A model generated the notes under the pieces. The model worked only from the letters and a program-made list of their open reading frames with translations. It was not told the origin of the DNA and made no database searches. Made by a program: the position numbers and the translations under genes. 64,000 nucleotides of DNA from Polaribacter sp. SA4-10. GTDB lineage: Bacteria; Bacteroidota; Bacteroidia; Flavobacteriales; Flavobacteriaceae. Location: assembly GCA_949519155.1 (NCBI GenBank), contig CATIQU010000021.1:1-64000 (forward strand), written 5' to 3'. Of the stretch, positions 44,026 through 53,136 are shown in pieces; within the stretch, counting starts at the first letter, position 1, and each line of letters opens with the position of its first letter.

Positions 44026-45351
44026 ATGAATGCAGATAAAAAAGTAGCATTTTATACTTTAGGATGTAAATTAAACTTCTCTGAAACTTCTACAATCGCA
44101 AGAAATTTTGTGAGTGAAGGTTTTGAACGCGTTGAATTTGATGAAATCGCTGATATATATGTGATTAACACCTGTTCGGTAACCGACAATGCAGACAAAC
44201 GTTTTAAATCCATTGTAAAAAATGCTTTATATAAAAATGAAGATGCATTTTTAATTGCCGTGGGTTGCTATGCCCAACTAAAACCTGAAGAATTGGCTGC
44301 CGTAGATGGCGTTGACTTGGTTTTAGGAGCTACCGAAAAATTTAATGTGACCAGCTACATCAACGATTTAACAAAAAATAATGTTGGTGAAATACACTCT
44401 TGTGAAATTGGAGATGCTGATTTCTACGTAGGTTCTTACTCTATTGGTGACAGAACGCGTGCTTTCTTAAAAGTACAAGATGGCTGTGATTATAAATGCA
44501 CCTATTGTACAATTCCTCTAGCACGTGGAATTTCTAGGTCCGATACCTTAGAAAATGTATTGGAAAATGCTCGAGAAATCTCTAAAAAAGGGATTAAAGA
44601 AATTGTGCTGACAGGAGTTAATATTGGAGATTATGGAAAAGGGGAGTTTGGCAACAAAAAACACGAACATACATTCTTAGAATTGGTCAAAGAATTAGAT
44701 AAAATTGATGGAATACACCGACTTAGAATTTCTTCTATAGAACCAAACCTATTAAAAGATGAAACGATTGAATTTGTTTCAAAATCAAATACATTTGTTC
44801 CTCACTTTCATATTCCTTTGCAATCTGGTAGTGACGAATTATTAAAAAAGATGAAACGTCGATATTTGACAAACCTCTATACAAACCGGGTTTCTAAAAT
44901 TAAAGAAACCATGCCAAATGCTTGTATTGGAGTTGATGTAATTGTTGGATTTCCTGGAGAAACGGATGAAATTTTCTTAGAAACTTATAATTTTTTAAAC
45001 GAATTAGATATTTCGTATTTACATGTTTTTTCTTATTCGGAAAGGCCCAATACAGCAGCTGTAGATTTTGAGGGGGTTGTTCTTAAAAAAACACGTGCAA
45101 AACGCAGCAAAATGTTACGAGGATTGTCTGCAAAAATGAGAAGAGCTTTCTATGAATCTCAATTAGGAAATACACTAACAGTCTTGTTTGAAAGCGAAAA
45201 CAAAGAAGGATACATCAATGGTTTTACGGAAAACTATGTAAAGGTAAAATCGCCTTGGAATCCTGAACTAGTAAATACTTTACACGAAGTAACACTTACA
45301 ATAATTGACGAAGATGGATTGGTTCGATTTGATTTTACAGATCAGCAATAA
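44026..45351 (+). CDS. mtaB: tRNA t6A37 methylthiotransferase MtaB
   Basis: A radical-SAM enzyme of 441 residues that converts t6A to ms2t6A at tRNA position 37. The N-terminal methylthiotransferase domain has its three cluster Cys in LGCKLN, INTCSVTD and VGCYAQ. The radical-SAM CX3CX2C lies in CDYKCTYC. A TRAM-like domain closes the protein. The length and the GCKLN motif separate it from MiaB and RimO. Confidence 0.95.
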   Translation: MNADKKVAFYTLGCKLNFSETSTIARNFVSEGFERVEFDEIADIYVINTCSVTDNADKRFKSIVKNALYKNEDAFLIAVGCYAQLKPEELAAVDGVDLVLGATEKFNVTSYINDLTKNNVGEIHSCEIGDADFYVGSYSIGDRTRAFLKVQDGCDYKCTYCTIPLARGISRSDTLENVLENAREISKKGIKEIVLTGVNIGDYGKGEFGNKKHEHTFLELVKELDKIDGIHRLRISSIEPNLLKDETIEFVSKSNTFVPHFHIPLQSGSDELLKKMKRRYLTNLYTNRVSKIKETMPNACIGVDVIVGFPGETDEIFLETYNFLNELDISYLHVFSYSERPNTAAVDFEGVVLKKTRAKRSKMLRGLSAKMRRAFYESQLGNTLTVLFESENKEGYINGFTENYVKVKSPWNPELVNTLHEVTLTIIDEDGLVRFDFTDQQ

Positions 45352-45385
45352 TGCTGTTTTCATAAATTTATTATTAATTTGACAC

Positions 45386-46048
45386 ATGTCTAAAACAGCT
45401 ATCTATTTTATTCCAGGATTGGCCGCAGGTCCAGAAATATTTGAAAACTTAACCTTGCAAGACTCGTTATATGACTTGCATTATCTTCAATGGAAGATGC
45501 CTTTACATCAAGAAGAAACTATTGCTAATTATGCCATGAGAATGTGTGAAGATATTCATCATAAAAACCCTGTTTTGATTGGGGTTTCCTTTGGTGGTAT
45601 TATGGCACAAGAAATGAGTCAGTTTATAGCTACAAAAAAAGTAATCATTATTTCGAGTGTTAAAAACAAGAACGAACTACCAAAAAGATTTAAACTCGCC
45701 AGCTTTACAAAGGTGTACAAGTTGTTTCCTTCAAAAATAGTTGCTAATTTTGAAGATTACACAAAATATTTCTTAGGAAAATCACTTAAAAAACGAGCTG
45801 ATCTTTATAAAAAATATTTATCTGTTAGAAATAGTTCTTATTTGCATTGGTCTATTTACAATGTCATCAATTGGCACGGAGTGATAAAAACTCCCCAAAA
45901 CTTAGTACATATTCATGGAACGGAGGATAAAGTGTTTCCCTTAAAAAATATTTCGAATTGTGTTGTTATTGAGGGCGGAACTCACGTAATGATTTTAAGA
46001 AAGGCAAAAACGATTACGAGACACATTCAGGAAAGTTTAAGTTTTTAG
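45386..46048 (+). CDS. Alpha/beta hydrolase 1 (tandem pair)
   Basis: A small alpha/beta hydrolase of 220 residues. The nucleophile Ser lies in the elbow GVSFGGIMAQEM (about residue 69). The acid is probably the Asp in HGTEDKVFPL and the catalytic His lies in EGGTHVMILR. There is no signal peptide. It has a diverged copy immediately downstream (46275-46925). Substrate is unknown. Confidence 0.85.
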   Translation: MSKTAIYFIPGLAAGPEIFENLTLQDSLYDLHYLQWKMPLHQEETIANYAMRMCEDIHHKNPVLIGVSFGGIMAQEMSQFIATKKVIIISSVKNKNELPKRFKLASFTKVYKLFPSKIVANFEDYTKYFLGKSLKKRADLYKKYLSVRNSSYLHWSIYNVINWHGVIKTPQNLVHIHGTEDKVFPLKNISNCVVIEGGTHVMILRKAKTITRHIQESLSF

Positions 46049-46145
46049 AAATCTTAAAAACACAACTTTCCATAAAACGAAATTGATTGTTTTTAAATAA
46101 AGTGAATCGTCTTTTTTTAACTAAAAATTGTCTTATAACAAAACT

Positions 46146-46235
46146 CAGTTATACCTAAATACGACCAGTTATACTCGTATGTGACCACTTATTAATTGTG
46201 CTTAGGTTTTACCATAAATTATGTTTTTATTTACG
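46146..46235 (+). promoter_or_regulatory. Three 20-bp-phased repeats plus promoter-like elements (copy 2)
   Basis: CAGTTATAC at 46146-46154 and 46166-46174, and CACTTATTA at 46186-46194, start exactly 20 bp apart. Then come 8 bp after the CCACTTATT core, TTAGGTTTT (46202-46210), 19 bp, and TTTACG (46230-46235). The arrangement is identical to that at 2704-2794 on the other strand. Transcription would start about 35 bases upstream of the second hydrolase (ATG 46275). Confidence 0.65.
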
Positions 46236-46274
46236 CAAAAGTCATGAAGACTTTTGTCTAATAAGTATGAATTT

Positions 46275-46925
46275 ATGAGTAAAATCATTATCAATTTTTT
46301 ACCCTGTATCTCAGGAGATTCGACAATATTTAAGCATATAGCTTTATGCCCCGAACTTTATGAACTACATTATTTAAGCTGGAAAAAACCACTAGCTTTA
46401 GAAGAAAGTATTAGTAATTACGCCATAAGAATGTGTGAAGATATTCAACACAAAAACCCTGTATTGATTGGCGTTTCATTTGGCGGAGTTCTGGCGCAAG
46501 AAATGAGTCGTTTTATTGATTTGAAGAAAGTAATCATCATCTCGAGTGTTAAAAACACAAATGAACTTCCTTCAAAATTTAATATGCTTGAATTTAAAAA
46601 AGTTTACAAAATAATTCCAGGAAAGTTTAAAGATATTGAAAAATACTTTTTATCAAAATTCATAAAAAAACATACATCAACTTTTAAAGAGTTAGGGTTT
46701 ATTAATAAATATAACTACTTAAAGTGGTACTTACAAAACTTTTCAAACTGGAAAAGAACAGAAGATATGAATCCAGCATTAATTCATATTCATGGCACAA
46801 AGGATAAAATTTTTCCATTAAAGAACATTTCAAATTGTATTTCCATTGAAGATGGAACTCATCTAATGATTTTTAAGAAAGCTGAAATAATCACGAGGCA
46901 CATTCATGAAAATTTAACTTTTTAA
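46275..46925 (+). CDS. Alpha/beta hydrolase 2 (tandem pair)
   Basis: A protein of 216 residues, paralogue of the preceding gene: the same elbow GVSFGGVLAQEM, HGTKDKIFPL and EDGTHLMIFKK. Similarity covers the full length, including the N-terminal yeSISNYAIRMCEDI-type block. The start at 46275 matches the MSK start of the paralogue. Unlike the first copy, it has its own phased-repeat promoter just upstream, so the duplication may have been kept for different regulation. Confidence 0.85.
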   Translation: MSKIIINFLPCISGDSTIFKHIALCPELYELHYLSWKKPLALEESISNYAIRMCEDIQHKNPVLIGVSFGGVLAQEMSRFIDLKKVIIISSVKNTNELPSKFNMLEFKKVYKIIPGKFKDIEKYFLSKFIKKHTSTFKELGFINKYNYLKWYLQNFSNWKRTEDMNPALIHIHGTKDKIFPLKNISNCISIEDGTHLMIFKKAEIITRHIHENLTF

Positions 46926-46971
46926 GAACTCAAAATAGTGTATTTTTATGAACATATAACGAATTATAATT

Positions 46972-47874
46972 ATGTCAAAAATAGTGCGCTTCTTTACCTA
47001 CATAGGAATCATTGCAATTACCTCTTTATTTGTAAGAGGAATTGACAAAACAAAAAATGAAACAACAAAAAGCACGAGCGACAAATATGAAATTCAAGCT
47101 TTACAACTTCCTGAAGATTTAAATCTTGCAGGAGAATTAGTTCCTATAGACCGGCAGCACATTAGAGAAAGAATGGACCGGGAGTTATTGGTAAATACTT
47201 ACTGGCAATCAAATGGCCTGCTATTGTTAAAAAGAGCAAACAAATACTTCCCAATACTAGAACCTTTATTAAAGAAATACGGTCTTCCAGATGATTTTAA
47301 ATACTTAGCAGTTGCAGAAAGTGCTTTAATCGACGAGACTTCTTCAGCCGGAGCTGCTGGAATGTGGCATTTTATGAAAAGTACGGGTAAAGAATATGGT
47401 TTAGAAATAAATCAAAATGTAGATGAACGGTATCATATTGAGAAATCAACAAAAGTAGCTGCAGCATATCTGATAAAAGCAAAGGAAAGATTTGGGTCTT
47501 GGACCCTAGCAGCTGCTGCCTATAATGCAGGAAATTATGGAGTTTCTAGACGATTAGAGGCTCAAGGTGTTACTTCGTATTATGATGCATTTTTACCAAA
47601 TGAAACAGAACGGTATGTCCTTAGAATCATTGCTTTAAAAGAAGTCATGTCAAACCCTAGAAAGTATGGATTTAAATTTGAAGAAAAAGACCTTTATAGG
47701 ATGGCAAAAACAAGAACGGTTAAGGTGGATTCTACAATTACAAATATTGCATTGTTTGCAAAACAGTTTGGCATCAACTACAAAGAGTTGAAACTACATA
47801 ATGCATGGCTAAGGGAAAACAAACTCAATAATAAATCTCACAAAATGTATAAGATTAAAATTCCTATTAAGTAA
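46972..47874 (+). CDS. Lytic transglycosylase (SLT domain)
   Basis: A 300-residue cell-wall enzyme with a signal/anchor helix (FFTYIGIIAITSLFV). The SLT domain runs from about 95 to 225: the catalytic Glu lies in AVAESALIDETSSAGAAG, followed by GMWHFMKSTGKEYGLEI and AAAYNAGNYGVSRRL. A LysM-like stretch closes the protein (FAKQFGINYKELKLHNAWL). It cuts peptidoglycan between MurNAc and GlcNAc. It is MltD-like but shorter. Confidence 0.92.
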   Translation: MSKIVRFFTYIGIIAITSLFVRGIDKTKNETTKSTSDKYEIQALQLPEDLNLAGELVPIDRQHIRERMDRELLVNTYWQSNGLLLLKRANKYFPILEPLLKKYGLPDDFKYLAVAESALIDETSSAGAAGMWHFMKSTGKEYGLEINQNVDERYHIEKSTKVAAAYLIKAKERFGSWTLAAAAYNAGNYGVSRRLEAQGVTSYYDAFLPNETERYVLRIIALKEVMSNPRKYGFKFEEKDLYRMAKTRTVKVDSTITNIALFAKQFGINYKELKLHNAWLRENKLNNKSHKMYKIKIPIK

Positions 47875-47882
47875 AGCGCATA

Positions 47883-47910
47883 AAAAAGCCTGCAAATTGC
47901 AGGCTTTTTC
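47883..47910. terminator. Bidirectional terminator between transglycosylase and cspA
   Basis: AGCCTGCA and TGCAGGCT form a stem around AAT, flanked by A5 and T5 runs. It lies 9 bases after the transglycosylase and 24 bases after the convergent cold-shock gene, so it can serve both. Confidence 0.92.
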
Positions 47911-47933
47911 ATTAAAAATTAACTAAGTATATA

Positions 47934-48125
47934 TTAAATTACTTTTACATTTACTGCGTTTAATCCTTTTCTTCCATCTTGTAAGTCAAATTCAACTTCG
48001 TCATTCTCACGAACTTCGTCAATTAAACCTGAAACATGTACAAAATGTTCTTTGTTTGATCCTTCTTCTGTAATAAACCCAAATCCTTTAGATTCATTGA
48101 AAAATTTTACGGTACCTTTATTCAT
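47934..48125 (-). CDS. Cold-shock protein (CspA family)
   Basis: A 63-residue single-domain OB-fold RNA chaperone. RNP1 is KGFGFIT and RNP2 is HFVHVS. MNKGTVKFFNESKGFGFI is the standard start. The 5' region (48126-48236) is free of genes and could hold a cold-shock leader, but I cannot define its structure. Confidence 0.96.
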   Translation of the reverse strand: MNKGTVKFFNESKGFGFITEEGSNKEHFVHVSGLIDEVRENDEVEFDLQDGRKGLNAVNVKVI

Positions 48126-48236
48126 TATAAAAAATTATTGTGCTGATAATTTAATTACTAACAGCGTTATATTAAGTTGCAAATATAATATCATTAAATT
48201 AATAAACAAAAAAATAGTTGATATTATTTCAAAAAC

Positions 48237-49181
48237 CTATGAAAGCCTATGAACGAATGCTTTAGAAGCATTAAATTCGTGAATAAGTTCTTCAAAAACA
48301 ATTTTTACGGATTTTATTTCATCAATAATCCCTGCTATCTGACCAATTTCCAACTCACCATTCACCAAATCTCCTTCAAAAATTCCTTTTTTAGCACGGG
48401 CTCTTCCTAATAGCGTTTTGATTTCGTCAATTGTTGGTTGTTGTTGATACAGTGCTTCTATTTGATGGTAGAATTCATTTTTAATCAATCTTACTGGCGC
48501 CAACTCTTTAAGAGTCAATTTTGTATCTCCGTCTTTAACTTTTAAAATTGATTGTTTAAAATTTTGATGTGCTGAAGATTCTAATGTTGCGGCGAACCTG
48601 CTGCCAATTTGTACGCCATTGGCTCCTAAAATCATCGCTGCCAACATGCCTTTACCAGTCGCAATACCTCCTGCGGCAATGATCGGAATATTGAGTTCTT
48701 TTTCCACCATAGGAATTAAAGTAAACGTGGTTGTTTCTTCCCTTCCATTATGTCCTCCTGCTTCAAAACCTTCGCAAACAATAGCATCAACACCAGCTGC
48801 TTCCGCTTTTAAAGCAAATTTCACAGAACTCACTACATGTACTACCGTAATCCCTTTTTCTTTTAACCAAGAAGTCCATGTTTTAGGATTCCCTGCAGAT
48901 GTGAATACAATTTCAACACCTTCTTCTAAAATAATATCCATAATTTTATCAATCTCTGGATATAGCATCGGTACATTAACACCAAAGGGTTTGTTTGTTG
49001 CCTTTTTACACTTCTGAATGTGTTCTCGCAATACTTCTGGATACATAGACCCTGCGCCAATTAGGCCCAAACCTCCTGCATTTGAAACGGCAGAAGCTAA
49101 CTTCCAACCAGAAACCCAAATCATTCCTCCTTGAATTATTGGATATTGAATCTTAAAAAGTTGTGTGATTTTATTTTTCAT
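48237..49181 (-). CDS. Nitronate monooxygenase / FabK-like FMN enzyme
   Basis: A 314-residue TIM-barrel flavoprotein of the 2-nitropropane dioxygenase family. FMN-binding segments are PIIQGGMIWVSG, AGGLGLIGAG, and GGIATGKGMLAAMILGANGV with QIGSRF. CEGFEAGGHNG has the conserved His. The family includes nitronate monooxygenases and FabK enoyl-ACP reductases; the sequence alone does not decide between them. It starts 9 bases after mnmA ends on the same strand. Confidence 0.88.
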   Translation of the reverse strand: MKNKITQLFKIQYPIIQGGMIWVSGWKLASAVSNAGGLGLIGAGSMYPEVLREHIQKCKKATNKPFGVNVPMLYPEIDKIMDIILEEGVEIVFTSAGNPKTWTSWLKEKGITVVHVVSSVKFALKAEAAGVDAIVCEGFEAGGHNGREETTTFTLIPMVEKELNIPIIAAGGIATGKGMLAAMILGANGVQIGSRFAATLESSAHQNFKQSILKVKDGDTKLTLKELAPVRLIKNEFYHQIEALYQQQPTIDEIKTLLGRARAKKGIFEGDLVNGELEIGQIAGIIDEIKSVKIVFEELIHEFNASKAFVHRLS

Positions 49182-49190
49182 AAAATAAAG

Positions 49191-50378
49191 TTACGAAATA
49201 ACACCTGAACCTAAAAGCGCTTCGTTTTGATACCAAGCCACAAATTGTCCTTCTTGTATGGCAGATTGTTTGTTATCAAAAGAAACATACAATCCCGAAG
49301 TTACTTTGTGCAAAGTGGCCTTCTCTAAAACTTGTCGATATCGTATTCTTGCCAATACTTCCATCGTTTCTCCAGGCTGTAAAGTTAAGTCTTCGCGAAC
49401 CCAATGAATTTCTTCATTGGAAACAAACAATACCTTTCGATAGAGTCCTGTATGATTTTTCCCTTCTCCAGTATAGATAATGTTCTCTTTAACGTCTGTT
49501 TCTATAACATAGAGTGCTTCTTTTGTCCCTCCAACATTCAATCCTTTCCGTTGCCCTTTTGTAAAGTAATGTGCGCCTTGGTGTTTTCCTACTATTTTAC
49601 CATCTGTAATTTGATAAGCAAATTTTGTAGCTAAATATTTCAATTCAGCTTCTTTATCTTCAAATATTGGTGTGGGTGTTGTATAGGCAGTAAACGATGG
49701 TGGAATTGTTACTATAACTCCTTCTTTTGGTTGTAGTTTTTGTTGCAAGAATTCTGGCAAGCGTACTTTTCCTATAAAACATAAACCTTGTGAATCTTTC
49801 TTTTCTGCGGTAATTAAATCTGCTTCTTTAGCAATCTTTCTTACTTCTGGCTTCGTTAATTCGCCAATTGGAAATAAAGCTTTTGTTAATTGCAGCTGTG
49901 ATAATTGACATAGAAAATATGATTGATCTTTATTAATATCTCTTCCTGCCAATAATTTATAAACCGATTTTCCATCGATAATTTCTGAATCTTTTCTACA
50001 ATAATGACCTGTAGCAACGTAGTCTGCTCCCAATTTTAAAGCAATGTCCATAAAAACATCAAACTTTATTTCTCGATTGCAAAGAATATCTGGATTTGGT
50101 GTTCTTCCTTTCTCATATTCTGCGAACATATAATCGACTATTCGATCTTTATATTGTTCGCTTAAGTCAACAACCTGAAAAGGAATCCCTAACTTTTCTG
50201 CAACAAGCATTGCATCGTTACTATCCTCTAACCAAGGACATTCATTAGAAATAGTAACGGAATCATCGTGCCAATTTTTCATAAAAAGACCGATCACCTC
50301 ATACCCTTGTTCTTTTAACAAATAGGCGGTAACACTACTATCTACTCCGCCAGAAAGACCAACAACAACTCGTTTCAT
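49191..50378 (-). CDS. mnmA: tRNA-specific 2-thiouridylase MnmA
   Basis: A 395-residue enzyme that thiolates U34 of Lys, Glu and Gln tRNAs. The PP-loop is [12 protein letters not shown] at 7-18. The two catalytic Cys lie in [13 protein letters not shown] and DSQGLCFIG. The C-terminal beta-barrel domain is complete. It forms an operon with the nitronate monooxygenase-like gene. Confidence 0.96.
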   Translation of the reverse strand: MKRVVVGLSGGVDSSVTAYLLKEQGYEVIGLFMKNWHDDSVTISNECPWLEDSNDAMLVAEKLGIPFQVVDLSEQYKDRIVDYMFAEYEKGRTPNPDILCNREIKFDVFMDIALKLGADYVATGHYCRKDSEIIDGKSVYKLLAGRDINKDQSYFLCQLSQLQLTKALFPIGELTKPEVRKIAKEADLITAEKKDSQGLCFIGKVRLPEFLQQKLQPKEGVIVTIPPSFTAYTTPTPIFEDKEAELKYLATKFAYQITDGKIVGKHQGAHYFTKGQRKGLNVGGTKEALYVIETDVKENIIYTGEGKNHTGLYRKVLFVSNEEIHWVREDLTLQPGETMEVLARIRYRQVLEKATLHKVTSGLYVSFDNKQSAIQEGQFVAWYQNEALLGSGVIS

Positions 50379-50778
50379 TTTATCATTTTAAGGATGCAAA
50401 GATACAAATAAGTATCTGCTTTATAAGGTTGAAATTTTAATGCTTACTGAACAAAAAAATCGACTAAAAAAATAAAATTAAAAGAGCGAATACTTTTAAA
50501 ATTTCCCTAAAACGTTTATTTTATAATTCTAAAACCACTTTCGCCTCTATATGGAATCTCATTTAAAGGAACGTTTACTTAATCTATAGTCGCTTTAATA
50601 ACATTTTTATTATTTGAGAAGTATTTTTTACTACCCTCTAATCATTTTTTATTTTATGATACTGATTGGTTTTTGAGTATTCGAATCTTTACTTGTAAAA
50701 AAACAAAGAAAAAGGCAACAATCAAAAACAGTCTTTTTATATTTATCCTTCTAAAATAGTTAAAAACATACTATAATA
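50379..50778. other. 400-bp gene-free region
   Basis: The interval lies between the divergent mnmA and purB-linked genes. It is AT-rich and I see no coding frame, RNA gene or clear repeat in it. It should contain the promoters of both flanking genes. No consensus element is convincing. Confidence 0.5.
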
Positions 50779-51375
50779 ATGTCAAAACTGGAATTCCTTT
50801 CTTTAATTAAAGAACTTAACAACATGGAAAATCCAAAAAGGATAAACCGACAAAGGGTGGCTAACTTTGTAGTAAACGATCCAAATTTATTTAAACATTT
50901 AATTGCAATAACATTTGATGTTAAGAGTAGAGTGTCTATTAAAGCTGCTTGGATTTTAGAATGGGTTTGCACACACCATCATCTCGAGTGGATGCTTCCT
51001 CATTTAGAAGAATTTTCTCTTAAAATATCAACCTTAAAATTTGATAGTGCGATTAGACCTTGTGCAAAGATTTGCGAACATTTAGCAAAAGCTTATTTTT
51101 CAAAACAAGAAAATGACTTCCAAAAAAGGATGACGGATACACAAATTAACACCATTATTGAAACGGGTTTTGATTGGCTAATAACACCTCAAAAAATTGC
51201 TGTAAGAGCTTATACAATGAATACCTTGTATTTGTTTGGATTGAAAAAGGACTAGATCCACCCCGAACTTTCACACCTAATAAGTACTAAAATAATACAC
51301 GAAAGTAAGGGCTGTAAAGCACGAGGATCTTATGTGTTACATTTGATAGAAAAACATCAAAAATCAGGTTTGTAA
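50779..51375 (+). pseudogene. PurB-linked helical protein with in-frame amber
   Basis: A helical, HEAT-like protein that flavobacteria commonly carry just upstream of purB; its function is unknown to me. The frame stops at TAG (51253-51255) after 158 codons. It continues in the same frame for 39 codons (IHPELSHLISTKIIHESKG and further) to TAA at 51373-51375. From memory, related proteins have Trp there (DWIHPEL), so TGG to TAG is the likely change. The product may be truncated, read through, or dead. The stretch RAAWILEWVC-like (KAAWILEWVC) is well kept. Confidence 0.7.
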
Positions 51376-51398
51376 ATGTGATGAAATCCTTATTTTTG
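51369..51398 (+). promoter_or_regulatory. purB promoter
   Basis: TTTG (51369-51372), an 18-base spacer and TATTTTTG (51391-51398) match the Bacteroidota -33/-7 promoter closely. The purB start is 22 bases downstream. The -33 element overlaps the end of the preceding gene. Confidence 0.75.
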
Positions 51399-51420
51399 TA
51401 ATTCACAACAGAATTATAAA

Positions 51421-52764
51421 ATGAGCCTTACACAACTAAATGCCATATCCCCTATTGATGGGCGTTACAGAAATAAAATAGCAAAATTAGCAAATTACTT
51501 CTCTGAAGAAGCATTGATAAAATACAGAGTTCGCGTAGAAATAGAGTATTTTATTGCACTCTGCGAAATCCCTTTACCACAATTAGTCAGTTTTAACAGT
51601 TCTCTTTTCGGCAAATTACGTGAAATTTATATTGATTTTTCTACAGCCGATGCTCAAAAGATAAAAGACATTGAAAAAGTAACAAATCATGATGTAAAAG
51701 CGGTTGAATATTTTATCAAAGAAAAATTTGACGCTCTTAACTTACAAGAATACAAAGAGTTTATTCATTTTGGATTGACTTCTCAAGACATAAACAATAC
51801 TGCAATTCCACTTTCAATTAAAGAAGCGATGAGCGAAGTATATGTGCCTCATTATTTGGAGGTTTTAGAAAGGTTACAGGAATTAGTCATTGAGTGGAAA
51901 GACATTTCTATGTTGGCAAGAACTCATGGTCAGCCAGCATCTCCGACAAGACTGGGGAAGGAAATTGATGTTTTTGTAGTGCGTTTAAAAGAACAATTTA
52001 ATTTATTATCAGCCATTCCTACTGCTGCAAAATTTGGGGGTGCTACTGGAAATTTCAATGCCCATAAAGTAGCGTACAAAAACATTGATTGGAAAGCTTT
52101 TGGAAGTTCTTTTGTACAAAACACACTAGGCATGCAGCACTCTTTTCCAACGACACAAATAGAACATTACGATCACATGGCTGCGATGTTTGATACTTTA
52201 AAACGTATCAACACCATCATTGTCGATTTAAATAGAGATTTCTGGACCTACGTTTCCATGGATTATTTCAAACAAAAAATTAAAGCAGGTGAGGTAGGTT
52301 CATCAGCAATGCCACATAAAGTAAATCCAATTGATTTTGAAAATTCTGAAGGAAATTTAGGATTGGCAAATGCAATTTTCGAGCATCTATCTGCAAAATT
52401 ACCCGTTTCTCGTTTGCAAAGAGATTTAACAGATAGTACCGTTTTACGGAATGTTGGTGTTCCGTTTGGACATACAATTATTGCGTTTACCTCTACATTA
52501 AAAGGATTGAATAAATTACTATTAAACAAAGAAAAATTTGCACAAGATCTTGAAAATAACTGGGCGGTTGTTGCAGAAGCGATTCAAACAATATTAAGAA
52601 GAGAAGCCTATCCAAATCCATATGAAGCATTAAAAGGATTGACAAGAACCAATGAAAAAATTAATCAGCAATCAATTGCAAATTTCATTGACACCTTAGA
52701 AGTATCAGTAATAATCAAAGAAGAATTAAAGGCAATTACGCCTGCAAATTATACAGGAATTTAA
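51421..52764 (+). CDS. purB: Adenylosuccinate lyase
   Basis: A 447-residue lyase that acts twice in purine synthesis (SAICAR to AICAR, and adenylosuccinate to AMP). The signature loop is GSSAMPHKVNPIDFEN, with the catalytic Ser. TSQDINNTA and RTHGQPASPT supply other active-site residues. The length and the ISPIDGRY N-terminus are of the E. coli type. It shares one base with the next gene's start. Confidence 0.97.
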   Translation: MSLTQLNAISPIDGRYRNKIAKLANYFSEEALIKYRVRVEIEYFIALCEIPLPQLVSFNSSLFGKLREIYIDFSTADAQKIKDIEKVTNHDVKAVEYFIKEKFDALNLQEYKEFIHFGLTSQDINNTAIPLSIKEAMSEVYVPHYLEVLERLQELVIEWKDISMLARTHGQPASPTRLGKEIDVFVVRLKEQFNLLSAIPTAAKFGGATGNFNAHKVAYKNIDWKAFGSSFVQNTLGMQHSFPTTQIEHYDHMAAMFDTLKRINTIIVDLNRDFWTYVSMDYFKQKIKAGEVGSSAMPHKVNPIDFENSEGNLGLANAIFEHLSAKLPVSRLQRDLTDSTVLRNVGVPFGHTIIAFTSTLKGLNKLLLNKEKFAQDLENNWAVVAEAIQTILRREAYPNPYEALKGLTRTNEKINQQSIANFIDTLEVSVIIKEELKAITPANYTGI

Positions 52765-53135
52765 TGAAGTATTTATTTAGTATTTTAATACTTACGATTG
52801 TGCTTTCATCTTGTGAAACTGCGATAAAAGACAGTTCAGATCAATTTAAGATAGGTGTTTTTGAAATTCCTTCAGGAAAAGGCTTTGTAAAAGAAACCAT
52901 TATTCGAAAAGACAGTATCCAAATTAGCAAATATGGAAATCAAATTGATACTTTGTCCATAAAGTGGAAAAATAATTTTTTCTATACCTTACGCTACATA
53001 AACCCAAAAACGGACTTACAAAAGGACCCGATGTTTGTACAAATTAATACGATTAATAAAAACGGTTATGATTTTACTGTAAAAATTGGATTTTCAAAAT
53101 TCTCTAAAAAAGGAACGATTTTAAAATTGAAATAA
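52764..53135 (+). CDS. Small lipoprotein of unknown function
   Basis: A 123-residue lipoprotein (lipobox TIVLSSCETA). The remainder is predicted beta-rich (KIGVFEIPSGKGFVKET, then IDTLSIKWKNNFFYTLRY). I do not recognise a domain. It overlaps the purB stop by one base and ends 1 base before terC, so it is expressed with both. Confidence 0.8.
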   Translation: MKYLFSILILTIVLSSCETAIKDSSDQFKIGVFEIPSGKGFVKETIIRKDSIQISKYGNQIDTLSIKWKNNFFYTLRYINPKTDLQKDPMFVQINTINKNGYDFTVKIGFSKFSKKGTILKLK

Positions 53136-53136
53136 T

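Noticed and set aside
19296..51255. Genome-wide reassignment of TAG as a sense codon
   Set aside because: TAG ends several complete genes at their expected lengths, for example at 36153-36155 and 41576-41578.
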